The notes under the pieces: model-generated | What the model was told of the DNA's origin: nothing | Database searches by the model: none | The model's input: the letters and a program-made list of their open reading frames with translations, nothing else | Program-made: the position numbers and the translations under genes | Shown here: one piece after another, positions 29,531 through 36,621 of the stretch | Layout of the letters: every line of letters begins with the position of its first letter | Numbering within the stretch: the stretch's first letter is position 1 | Assembly (NCBI RefSeq): GCF_008084145.1 | Contig: NZ_VSDO01000003.1 | Location: 864,882 to 928,881, forward strand | Direction: 5' to 3' | DNA length: 64,000 bases | DNA from: Paenibacillus faecis | GTDB lineage: Bacteria > Bacillota > Bacilli > Paenibacillales > Paenibacillaceae

Positions 29531-29560
29531 TGAATATTCACCAGTCAGTAGTTCAATACT
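29531..29560 (+). promoter_or_regulatory. Candidate sigma-G promoter of spoVT
   Basis: TGAATA at 29531-29536 (perfect sigma-G -35), a 17-base spacer and CAATACT at 29554-29560. spoVT is a sigma-G gene in B. subtilis. The rest of the 29271-29587 gap holds the terminator and one unproven 36-codon frame (29401-29511). Confidence 0.45.
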
Positions 29561-29587
29561 TCTTTAGAAAGCGGGGCAACATGTGAC

Positions 29588-30130
29588 ATGAAAGCTACTG
29601 GAATTGTACGCCGTATCGATGATTTGGGCCGTGTGGTCATCCCTAAGGAAATCCGCCGAACCTTACGGATTCGGGAAGGGGACCCTTTGGAAATTTTCGT
29701 GGACCGCGACGGCGAGGTGATTCTGAAAAAGTATTCGCCCATCGGCGAGTTGGGGGATTTCGCCAAGGAATATGCGGAGTCGCTTTACGAAAGCACCGGC
29801 CATATTACCCTGATTTCCGACCGGGACTCCATTATTGCTTTGGCGGGTGCATCGAAGAAGGAATACCTGGACAAGCCGATCAGTTCGATGCTGGAGAGCA
29901 ATATGGATAACCGGAAAATCCAGCTGGAGACGAATAGCGGAAGCTACGAAATCGTCCGGGATCACTCGGAGACGCTGTCCACCTTTGTGGTGGCACCGAT
30001 TATTTCCGGCGGAGATCCGATCGGGGCCGTGATTTTGATGAACAAGGATGATTCGGTAAAAATGTCGGCGCTCGAGTCGAAAATGGCCGAGACGGCCGCC
30101 GGCTTTTTGGGCAAGCAAATGGAGCAGTAA
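29588..30130 (+). CDS. spoVT: Stage V sporulation regulator SpoVT
   Basis: A 180-residue forespore transcription factor that tunes sigma-G-dependent genes. The N-terminal AbrB-type swapped hairpin (MKATGIVRRIDDLGRVVIPK, TLRIREGDPLEIFVD) is followed by a C-terminal GAF-like sensor domain (residues 55-180). The DNA-binding half is paralogous to abrB in this window. ATG 29588 has only a weak ribosome site (GCGGGGC). Confidence 0.95.
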   Translation: MKATGIVRRIDDLGRVVIPKEIRRTLRIREGDPLEIFVDRDGEVILKKYSPIGELGDFAKEYAESLYESTGHITLISDRDSIIALAGASKKEYLDKPISSMLESNMDNRKIQLETNSGSYEIVRDHSETLSTFVVAPIISGGDPIGAVILMNKDDSVKMSALESKMAETAAGFLGKQMEQ

Positions 30131-30151
30131 CAAGGGAATTTGGCAATCTAG

Positions 30152-30208
30152 CACACTCCTGTTGTCATTGGACGGTAAGGCCGTCCGATGCGGGGAGTGT
30201 TTTTTTTC
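30152..30208 (+). terminator. Intrinsic terminator after spoVT
   Basis: Nested stem: outer ACACTCC / GGAGTGT and inner GGACGG / CCGTCC, followed by eight Ts. Confidence 0.85.
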
Positions 30209-30263
30209 TTGCGGCTTTCGTCATATAATGGAATCTATGACGAAACCGCAAAGTGGGTAGGTT

Positions 30264-31922
30264 ATGAACGAACGAGAAACCTCATCCTCGCGCTTGCTCA
30301 AAGGAGCCGCCGTGCTGAGCTTGGCGGCGATATTGAGCAAACTGCTGGGGACACTGCAAAAAATACCGCTGCAAAACATCGGGGGAGACGGCGTTTTTGG
30401 CATCTACAACACGGTCTACCCCTTTTATACGATCCTCGTTACTTTGGCAACGGCCGGGTTTCCCACCGCGGTATCCAAATACGTAGCCGAGCGGCATGCG
30501 CTGGGGCTGGAGAACGGGAAGCGCGAAGTGCTTCGCATGGCCACGCTGATGATGGCCTTGTTGGGGATCCTCGGCTTCGCTCTAATGTATTTGGGGGCCC
30601 CACTGCTGGCCGTCTGGATCGGAAACGGCCATCTGGTACCGGCGCTGCGCAGTGCGGCCCCGGCGCTGCTGTTCGTCCCGCTTAGCGCCTCGCTAAGGGG
30701 TTACTTTCAGGGGCTGCAGAATATGATGCCGACGGCCGTATCCCAAGTGGCCGAACAAGCCGTTCGCGTGGCGGTGATGATCGGCCTGCTGCTTTATTTC
30801 ACCGCGGCCGGCGGCTCGGAAGCGGTGATTGCCGGCGGAGCTCTTGCCGGTTCGGCCGTCGGCGCCGTCGCTGGACTAGCGGTGATGCTCGGATATTGGC
30901 GCGGTCACCGCAAACGTGCCGGAATCAGGGCCGGTCAACCGGGAGACGCCAATCCAGGCGGGGACCTCCACCGACCGGCTCCGGCCGCGGGAGTACATTC
31001 GCAGGGATTCCGTCTATTGCGGGAAATGCTGCGTTACGCGATCCCCATCTGCCTGGCCTCTTTGGCTATCCCGCTGCTTAGTCTGGTGGACACGTTTACG
31101 CTGCCCCGTCTTTTGGCGGGTCATGGCGACGAACTGCGGGCGATGGTGGATGTGGGCGTGTATAATCGGGGCATTCCGCTGGTCCAACTGGTCACTATGG
31201 TGGCCTCGTCCTTGTCGGTACTGTTTATCCCCGTTCTGGCGGAGATGAACCTGCGGAACGACCGGGACGGCATTGCCAGACAGACGCGGCTGGCAATGCG
31301 CTGGTTTTGGCTGATCGGGCTGGCGTCCTCGGTAGGCCTGGCGCTTCTGGCCGAGCCGATCAACGTGATGCTGTATGAAGACAGCACGGGGACCGGGACG
31401 ATGGCCTGGGTGGCCTGGACGGCTGCGCCGGGCGCGCTGGTGACCATCACGGCCGCCCTGTTGCAGGGGCTCGGAGCGGTGCGAGCCCCCGCGGTGCACC
31501 TGCTGGCCGCAGCGGGGCTTAAAGCGGCGCTGAACGCGCTGCTCGTGCCCCAGCTCGGCATCAGCGGCGCGGCGATCGCCGGCATCGCCGCCTACGGCGC
31601 AGCGGCAGCGCTCAACCTGGCGCTGCTGCTGCGGCGCACGGGCCTGCGCCCGCGCCTGCGGGACGCGGCGCTGCGGCCCGGGGCGGCCGCCCTGGCGATG
31701 GCGGCCGCGGTGCTGCTGCTGCGCCTCGGCGTGGACGCCGCGCTGCCGCCGGGCCGCCTGGCGGCCCTGGCGGAGAGCCTGCTCGGCGTGACGCTCGGCG
31801 CAGCCGTGTTTGCGGCCGCGGTGGTGCGGGCGCGCCTGATCAGCGCGGCCGAGCTCGCGGCCCTGCCGCGCGTCGGACCGAAGCTGCTGCGCGCGCTTCG
31901 GAAGCTGCGGCTCATGCCATAG
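30264..31922 (+). CDS. spoVB: Polysaccharide/lipid transporter, SpoVB (MurJ/MOP) family
   Basis: A 552-residue membrane protein with about 14 predicted spans, of the MATE/MOP flippase family. The place between spoVT and mazG is that of yabM in B. subtilis; SpoVB-type proteins act in spore cortex synthesis, probably lipid II export. GAAVLSLAAILSKLLGTLQKIPLQNIGGDGVFGIYN is the expected N-terminal signature. Bases 31400-31900 are very GC-rich (Ala/Leu/Arg codons) and produce spurious antisense frames. ATG 30264 follows GTGGGTAGG. Whether it is the true SpoVB or a paralogue is uncertain. Confidence 0.85.
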   Translation: MNERETSSSRLLKGAAVLSLAAILSKLLGTLQKIPLQNIGGDGVFGIYNTVYPFYTILVTLATAGFPTAVSKYVAERHALGLENGKREVLRMATLMMALLGILGFALMYLGAPLLAVWIGNGHLVPALRSAAPALLFVPLSASLRGYFQGLQNMMPTAVSQVAEQAVRVAVMIGLLLYFTAAGGSEAVIAGGALAGSAVGAVAGLAVMLGYWRGHRKRAGIRAGQPGDANPGGDLHRPAPAAGVHSQGFRLLREMLRYAIPICLASLAIPLLSLVDTFTLPRLLAGHGDELRAMVDVGVYNRGIPLVQLVTMVASSLSVLFIPVLAEMNLRNDRDGIARQTRLAMRWFWLIGLASSVGLALLAEPINVMLYEDSTGTGTMAWVAWTAAPGALVTITAALLQGLGAVRAPAVHLLAAAGLKAALNALLVPQLGISGAAIAGIAAYGAAAALNLALLLRRTGLRPRLRDAALRPGAAALAMAAAVLLLRLGVDAALPPGRLAALAESLLGVTLGAAVFAAAVVRARLISAAELAALPRVGPKLLRALRKLRLMP

Positions 31923-32020
31923 GGCAGCGCGGCGATATTTGGGCCGCGGGGGCGTGGGATGGTATAGTTAGAAGGAGAGCTTGATCCCTTCGGGATCAGA
32001 GACAGGAGTGTGACGAACGA

Positions 32021-33535
32021 ATGACGGCACAAATTACGGTCGTCGGGCTGGGTTCGGGAGACCCCGACCGGCTGACGCTGGGAAGCCTGAAGCTGCTTCA
32101 GGCGGCCGGGAAACGGATGGTGCGGACGAAAGATCATCCGGTAGTAAGCTGGCTGGAAGAGACCGGGGTGACCTTTACGTCGTTTGATGAGGTTTATGAG
32201 ACGATGGCGGATTTTCCGTCCGTCTATCGGGAGATTGCCGACCGGCTGATTCAATCGGCCAAATCGGAAGGCGGACGTTCGGTACTGTACGCGGTACCCG
32301 GCCATCCGATGGTCGCGGAAGCGACGGTGAAGCTGCTGCGGGAGCGCTGTCCCGCGGAGGATGTGGAACTTCGGATCACGGGCGGCGAAAGCTTCCTGGA
32401 CGAAGCCTTCGTCCGGCTTGGCTTTGACCCGATTGAAGGATTTCAATTGCTCGATGCGTCCGACTTGGCGGTAATCCGGATCGATCCGCGGCGTCATACG
32501 CTCATCGGCCAGGTTTATGACGGGTTCACCGCTTCGGAAGTCAAGCTCGGCTTGATGGAGGTATACCCGGACGATTACCCGGTCGTAGTCGGCCATGCGC
32601 TTGGAGTAGAAGGTTCGGAGCGGGTGCTGCGGGTCCCGCTGTACGAATTGGACCGAATCGAGGGCTACGGGAACCTGTCGCTCGTCTATGTGCCGGCAAG
32701 CGACGACGATCGCCTGCGGATCCGCAGCTTTGAGCGGCTGCACGAAATCGTGTCGATTCTCCGCAGTCCGGAGGGTTGTCCGTGGGATCGGGAGCAAACG
32801 CACCAGTCGATCCGGAAAAACCTGATCGAGGAAACCTACGAGGTGCTGGAGACGATTGATGAGGACGACCCGGACCATATGCGTGAGGAGCTGGGGGATT
32901 TGCTGCTGCAAATCATGCTGCATTCGCAAATGGAGGAAGAGACGGGGATGTTCACGGCTTATGACGTCATCCAGGAGCTCAACGAGAAGCTGTTGTTCCG
33001 TCATCCGCACGTATTCGGCGATCTGAACGCGCAGGATGCCGAGGCGGCGCTTCAAAATTGGGAAGCGATGAAAGCGGAGGAGAAGCGCCGGAAGGGGCTG
33101 GAACCGGAAAATCTGTCCGCTCTGAACGGAGTGCCGCGGGATCTGCCGGCCCTGATGAAAGCCTACAAGCTGCAGAAGAAAGCGGCCAAAGTCGGCTTTG
33201 ATTGGGACTCCATGGATGGGGTATGGGCCAAAATCGAAGAGGAACTGGCCGAGCTTCGAGCAAGCGTGGCGGAAGGTCAGCCGGCGGAGGACCAGGCGCT
33301 TGAACTGGGCGATGTGCTGTTCTCCTTGGTGAACGCCGCACGATTTATCGGCGCCGATCCGGAAGAGGCGTTGTCGCGGACGATCGCGAAATTTGTCAGA
33401 CGTTTCAACTATGTGGAAGAGCGGCTGCGCGAAGCCGGGAAGACGCCCGGCGAAAGCAATCTGGCGGAGATGGACGCGCTCTGGGACGAGGCCAAGGCGG
33501 CCGAAAGAGCCGAGGAATCGTCAAAATTTGGCTAA
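32021..33535 (+). CDS. mazG: MazG-family nucleotide pyrophosphohydrolase fusion (YabN)
   Basis: A 504-residue fusion of an N-terminal tetrapyrrole-methylase-like domain (ITVVGLGSGDPDRLTLGSLK, to about residue 225) with a C-terminal MazG domain. The MazG half has the metal-binding EExxE pattern in KNLIEETYEVLETID and EELGDLLLQIMLH, and a second degenerate MazG repeat with ALELGDVLFSLVN. MazG hydrolyses NTPs/dNTPs to monophosphates. The architecture is that of B. subtilis YabN. ATG 32021 follows GACAGGAGTG. Confidence 0.92.
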   Translation: MTAQITVVGLGSGDPDRLTLGSLKLLQAAGKRMVRTKDHPVVSWLEETGVTFTSFDEVYETMADFPSVYREIADRLIQSAKSEGGRSVLYAVPGHPMVAEATVKLLRERCPAEDVELRITGGESFLDEAFVRLGFDPIEGFQLLDASDLAVIRIDPRRHTLIGQVYDGFTASEVKLGLMEVYPDDYPVVVGHALGVEGSERVLRVPLYELDRIEGYGNLSLVYVPASDDDRLRIRSFERLHEIVSILRSPEGCPWDREQTHQSIRKNLIEETYEVLETIDEDDPDHMREELGDLLLQIMLHSQMEEETGMFTAYDVIQELNEKLLFRHPHVFGDLNAQDAEAALQNWEAMKAEEKRRKGLEPENLSALNGVPRDLPALMKAYKLQKKAAKVGFDWDSMDGVWAKIEEELAELRASVAEGQPAEDQALELGDVLFSLVNAARFIGADPEEALSRTIAKFVRRFNYVEERLREAGKTPGESNLAEMDALWDEAKAAERAEESSKFG

Positions 33536-33543
33536 AAAACGTG

Positions 33544-33569
33544 TTTTTTTTGCGAAATTGCAAAAAAAA
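33544..33569. terminator. Symmetric palindrome after mazG (possible bidirectional terminator)
   Basis: TTTTTTTTGC, six-base loop, GCAAAAAAAA: a perfect 10-bp inverted repeat of almost only T and A, 9 bases after the mazG stop. It may act as a weak terminator; GC content of the stem is unusually low. Confidence 0.4.
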
Positions 33570-33700
33570 GTTACCCGCTGGGCAGGATTTTGGGTTTCCA
33601 GGCAGAATACTCATACAAAGATATCCACGCGGCCTTATGCCATGAGGGATTTGGCCGGTAATATCCATCTATTTTTTCTATTATTGGGAGGCATTATTAA

Positions 33701-33973
33701 ATGAACAAAACAGACCTGATCAACAACATTTCCAGCAAGAGCGGTTTGACTAAAAAAGACGTTGAAACCGTATTGAACGGCTTCCTTGGCGAAATCACCG
33801 AGGCGCTTGCTGGCGGAGACAAAGTACAATTGATCGGCTTCGGCACGTTCGAAACCCGCAAACGTTCCGGTCGTACAGGCCGTAACCCGCAAACCGGCAA
33901 AACGATCGAAATCCCTGCATCCAACGTTCCAGCTTTCAAAGCGGGCAACAAACTTAAAGAAGCTGTAAAATAA
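33701..33973 (+). CDS. hup: DNA-binding protein HU
   Basis: A 90-residue HU (HBsu) nucleoid protein that bends and compacts DNA. Signature features: MNKTDLINNISSKSGLTKKDVETVLNGF, GFGTFETRKRSGRTGRNPQTG (the DNA-binding arm) and a C-terminal helix with KAGNKLKEAVK. ATG 33701 follows TTGGGAGGC. Its stop TAA shares the final A with the rqcP ATG, so the two are translationally coupled. Confidence 0.97.
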   Translation: MNKTDLINNISSKSGLTKKDVETVLNGFLGEITEALAGGDKVQLIGFGTFETRKRSGRTGRNPQTGKTIEIPASNVPAFKAGNKLKEAVK

Positions 33974-34254
33974 TGCGTCTCGATAAATTCCTGAAGGTGT
34001 CCCGGTTGATCAAGCGGCGCACGGTGGCGAAGGATGTCTCCGAACAAGGGAGAGTCTTAATCAACGGGCGTGAATCCAAACCGAGCAGCACCGTTAAGGT
34101 GGGCGACGAGATTACCGTACAATTCGGCCAAAAGCTGGTGACGGTCCGCGTCGAACGCCTGGCGGAAACGACTCGCAAGGAAGAGGCCGCCACCCTGTAT
34201 ACCTTAGTTAAGGAAGAACCGATTGCCAAGGACTCCGGTCTGGACTGGAACTAG
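33973..34254 (+). CDS. rqcP: Ribosome quality-control S4-domain protein RqcP
   Basis: A 93-residue S4-domain RNA-binding protein (YabO/RlbA), which with RqcH adds poly-alanine tails to stalled nascent chains on 50S subunits. The S4 core is MRLDKFLKVSRLIKRRTVAKDVSEQGRVLINGRESKPS. It overlaps hup by one base. The same hup-rqcP-yabP order occurs in Bacillales. A strong terminator follows. Confidence 0.93.
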   Translation: MRLDKFLKVSRLIKRRTVAKDVSEQGRVLINGRESKPSSTVKVGDEITVQFGQKLVTVRVERLAETTRKEEAATLYTLVKEEPIAKDSGLDWN

Positions 34255-34265
34255 GCAAGAGATAT

Positions 34266-34305
34266 GTAACGCGCTCCGTTCATGTAACGGGGCGCGTTTT
34301 GTGTT
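34266..34305 (+). terminator. Intrinsic terminator after rqcP
   Basis: AACGCGCTCCGTT pairs with AACGGGGCGCGTT across CATGT, followed by TTGTG. Confidence 0.8.
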
Positions 34306-34418
34306 TAGGCGTGCCGTTCCGAGAAAGGAATGTCTTTTAACGCAAGGAGGATCTATCGAACGGTTCTAAACGTGAAGCCCCTCCCATAAGCTAGTGGTAA
34401 GAAGGAGGGGTACATGCC

Positions 34419-34700
34419 ATGATCGACCAAGGAAAAGGGAAGCGTCAGGAGCTGCATCTGCTGCACAGAAAACTGCTGGAGATTACGGGCGTCCTGAATG
34501 TGGAGAGTTTTGACAGTGAGGAATTTCTGCTTCAAACGGAGCTGGGGCATTTGACGATTCGCGGTCAGAATTTACATATCAAGAATTTGAACCTGGAGCA
34601 GGGGCTGGTCAGTATTGAAGGGCTCGTCAACTCGCTATCCTATCTGGATCCCGGGTCGTCTTCGTCCGGCAAAGGCCTGCTCGGCAAGCTGTTCCGATGA
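34419..34700 (+). CDS. yabP: Spore protein YabP
   Basis: A 93-residue protein of the YabP family, required for sporulation in B. subtilis and structurally a small beta-rich domain related to YqfC. Conserved segments are RQELHLLHRKLLEITGVLNVESFDSEEFLLQT and GHLTIRGQNLHIKNLNLEQGLVSIEG. ATG 34419 follows AGAAGGAGGGG. Its stop overlaps the yabQ start by four bases (ATGA). Confidence 0.92.
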   Translation: MIDQGKGKRQELHLLHRKLLEITGVLNVESFDSEEFLLQTELGHLTIRGQNLHIKNLNLEQGLVSIEGLVNSLSYLDPGSSSSGKGLLGKLFR

Positions 34701-35275
34701 ATTTGCAGACGCAATGGGCGACGCTTTTGTGGATGCTGATTTGCGGGGGCATTCTGGGCATCGCCTTCGACAGCTACCGGGTCGTATCGGGACAGCTCCG
34801 CTTTCCCCGCTGGAGCGTACATATGCTGGACCTCTTCTATTGGCTGGCCGCTTCCTTGTTTGTGTTCCGTACGCTATATCATGTTAACCAGGGAGAGCTC
34901 CGGTTTTACGTATTCCTGGGGTTGTTTATAGGCGTTTGGATTCATTTTTTGTTTCTCAGTGTTATAACGGAACGTTTTGTGGTAAATTTAATGAAGATAG
35001 TCCAAAGGGTATACGAGATTATCGGAAAATTACTGGTTCTTTTCGTGGTGAAACCGCTGCAATGGCTGCTAAAGTGCATAAAAATGCTTTTGGGTTTTAC
35101 CTGGATCGTGTTATTGTTTATGGGGAGGGTTACGCTGTCCCCGATTTGGAAACTTCTGACCTGGGCCACAAGACCTATATGGAAACCGCTGCGTCTGCCG
35201 GACAGGCTCCGGGCTGTGCGGAATATCGTAGCGGAGTATTGGAAGCGTTGGTTCCGCAGATCAGATGATGAATAA
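34697..35275 (+). CDS. yabQ: Spore cortex biosynthesis protein YabQ
   Basis: A 192-residue membrane protein with about four or five hydrophobic spans in the first 145 residues and a basic C-terminal tail. YabQ is needed for cortex formation and localises to the forespore outer membrane in B. subtilis. The N-terminus MNLQTQWATLLWMLICGGILGIAFDSYRVV is typical of the family. It overlaps yabP by four bases and precedes divIC. Confidence 0.9.
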   Translation: MNLQTQWATLLWMLICGGILGIAFDSYRVVSGQLRFPRWSVHMLDLFYWLAASLFVFRTLYHVNQGELRFYVFLGLFIGVWIHFLFLSVITERFVVNLMKIVQRVYEIIGKLLVLFVVKPLQWLLKCIKMLLGFTWIVLLFMGRVTLSPIWKLLTWATRPIWKPLRLPDRLRAVRNIVAEYWKRWFRRSDDE

Positions 35276-35294
35276 AAGTGACTGGAGGTGCCCC

Positions 35295-35645
35295 ATGCGC
35301 GAAGCAGCGGCAAACACATCCCGTAATAATCATCAACCCCCCGCGAAAACGGCAGGGGCGCGCCGTCGACTCCGGCTCTGGGCCGCGTTTATGGTGCTTT
35401 TTCTCGGCTGGGCGGGATACACGTTCATTTCCCAGTCCGGAGAGATCGGGAAGAAATCGGTACAGTTGGCGGAGCGGAAAACGGCAAGGGCAGAGAACGA
35501 ACAGGCCCTCAACCAGTTGAAATATGAATTGAATCGCCTTAAAGACCCCGAGTATATCGGTCAAATTGCTATGAAAAAGTACGGACTTTATAAACCCGGC
35601 GAAATTCCGGTGCGCGTCTCCGGCTCGGAGTCGGGAAATGACTGA
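35295..35645 (+). CDS. divIC: Cell division protein DivIC (FtsB-like)
   Basis: A 116-residue bitopic septal protein: basic cytoplasmic N-terminus, one membrane span (LRLWAAFMVLFLGWAGYTFI, about 30-49), an extracellular coiled coil (residues 55-85) and the conserved KDPEYIGQIAMKKYGLYKPGE motif of the DivIC/FtsB family. It forms a complex with FtsL and DivIB to activate septal wall synthesis. The frame is open from 35265; ATG 35295 is preferred because CTGGAGGTG lies immediately upstream. Confidence 0.92.
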   Translation: MREAAANTSRNNHQPPAKTAGARRRLRLWAAFMVLFLGWAGYTFISQSGEIGKKSVQLAERKTARAENEQALNQLKYELNRLKDPEYIGQIAMKKYGLYKPGEIPVRVSGSESGND

Positions 35646-35667
35646 TGCCATGCGGGATATACGGCTG

Positions 35668-35696
35668 TTGACCTTGTTTCAGTCATTATGTATAAT
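35668..35696 (+). promoter_or_regulatory. Sigma-A promoter of yabR
   Basis: TTGACC at 35668-35673 and TATAAT at 35691-35696 with a 17-base spacer, 65 bases before the yabR start. Confidence 0.75.
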
Positions 35697-35761
35697 CAAA
35701 TCACCGCAGTCATGATTTCGAGGCCTGGCTGTATATTTTTAAGGGAGGATCATTTTATTTT

Positions 35762-36241
35762 ATGTCAATTGAAGTGGGCACCAAGTTAGAAGGAAAAGTG
35801 ACAGGCATCACGCATTTCGGAGCATTTGTGGATCTGTCAGGAGGTGTCACGGGTCTCGTTCACATCTCGGAGATCGCCGACAATTACGTTAAAGACGTCA
35901 ATGATCATCTGAAGATTGGCGATACGGTTACCGTTAAGGTAATCAATGTCGACAAGGACGGCAAGATCGGACTTTCCATTAAACAAGCGGTTGACAAACC
36001 GGTTGAGGCAACCAGACCGCCTCGCGCACCGCGCACCGATCGTCCGGGTGGAAGAGACGGAGACCGGCCAGGCGGCGGATTTAACCGAGATCGGGGAGGA
36101 CGTCCTTTTAAGCCGCAACCGAACAAGGCTTCATTTGAAGATAAAGTTTCCCGTTTCCTTAAGGATAGCGAGGAGCGTATTTCCTCGCTGAAGAAGAACA
36201 CGGAGGGCAAACGCGGAGGACGCGGAGCCAAACGGATGTAG
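35762..36241 (+). CDS. yabR: S1-domain RNA-binding protein YabR
   Basis: A 159-residue protein with one S1 domain (residues 1-75: GTKLEGKVTGITHFGAFVDL, GLVHISEIADNYVKDVNDHL, VKVINVDKDGKIGLSIKQA), similar to the S1 module of polynucleotide phosphorylase. The C-terminal half is Arg/Gly/Pro-rich and probably disordered, a likely RNA-contacting tail. ATG 35762 follows AGGGAGGATC. B. subtilis has tRNA genes between yabR and spoIIE; I see none here. Confidence 0.93.
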   Translation: MSIEVGTKLEGKVTGITHFGAFVDLSGGVTGLVHISEIADNYVKDVNDHLKIGDTVTVKVINVDKDGKIGLSIKQAVDKPVEATRPPRAPRTDRPGGRDGDRPGGGFNRDRGGRPFKPQPNKASFEDKVSRFLKDSEERISSLKKNTEGKRGGRGAKRM

Positions 36242-36274
36242 TTTGATACCCAAGCCAAACCCTGAATAATGAAC

Positions 36275-36312
36275 CACCGCAGGCAGATCATGCCTGCGGT
36301 TTTTGTTTTTTC
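36275..36312 (+). terminator. Intrinsic terminator after yabR
   Basis: ACCGCAGGCA pairs with TGCCTGCGGT across GATCA, followed by TTTTGTTTTTT. Confidence 0.93.
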
Positions 36313-36512
36313 GAGCAATCCCTCCGCCGGATTCTATTTTTGTCGTCTGCCCCGCTTAACCGACAGGTTACAACGCAATCCACGAACTTCTCGGGTGAAA
36401 TTAACAGATATTGGTTACTCCTTTTGTAACCTTTCATGCGAACACAAAATCCCCTTGACGCGCTCATTCGCTTGGGCGGCCTGGGTTCGCGGAGATTCGG
36501 GAACCGCTCTCA

Positions 36513-36581
36513 ATTTGTCGGAAAATTCTTTGCCCCAGATTCCGGTATATGACAAACTTTCCGCTTGCCGCCTCCTATAAT
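36513..36581 (+). promoter_or_regulatory. Spo0A-type promoter of spoIIE
   Basis: TATAAT at 36576-36581 is preceded by TGACA at 36550-36554, 21 bases away, the over-long spacing known for Spo0A-activated sigma-A promoters such as spoIIG and spoIIE. Upstream, TTTGTCGGAAAA near 36514 resembles a Spo0A box, and GTTTGTCATA on the minus strand overlaps the -35. The rest of the 36313-36621 gap holds a small hairpin (GTTACTCCTTTTGTAAC) and nothing else I recognise. Confidence 0.6.
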
Positions 36582-36621
36582 GGGACATACCTTACAAAAT
36601 TGGAAAAGGCGGTGCCAGGCG

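Noticed and set aside
31592..33055. 487-codon antisense frame spanning the spoVB end and mazG
   Set aside because: It crosses two real genes in a GC-rich stretch and has a low-complexity C-terminus typical of antisense reading.
36313..36621. tRNA genes between yabR and spoIIE as in B. subtilis
   Set aside because: I looked for cloverleaf elements (TTCGANNC arm, acceptor pairing) and found none.
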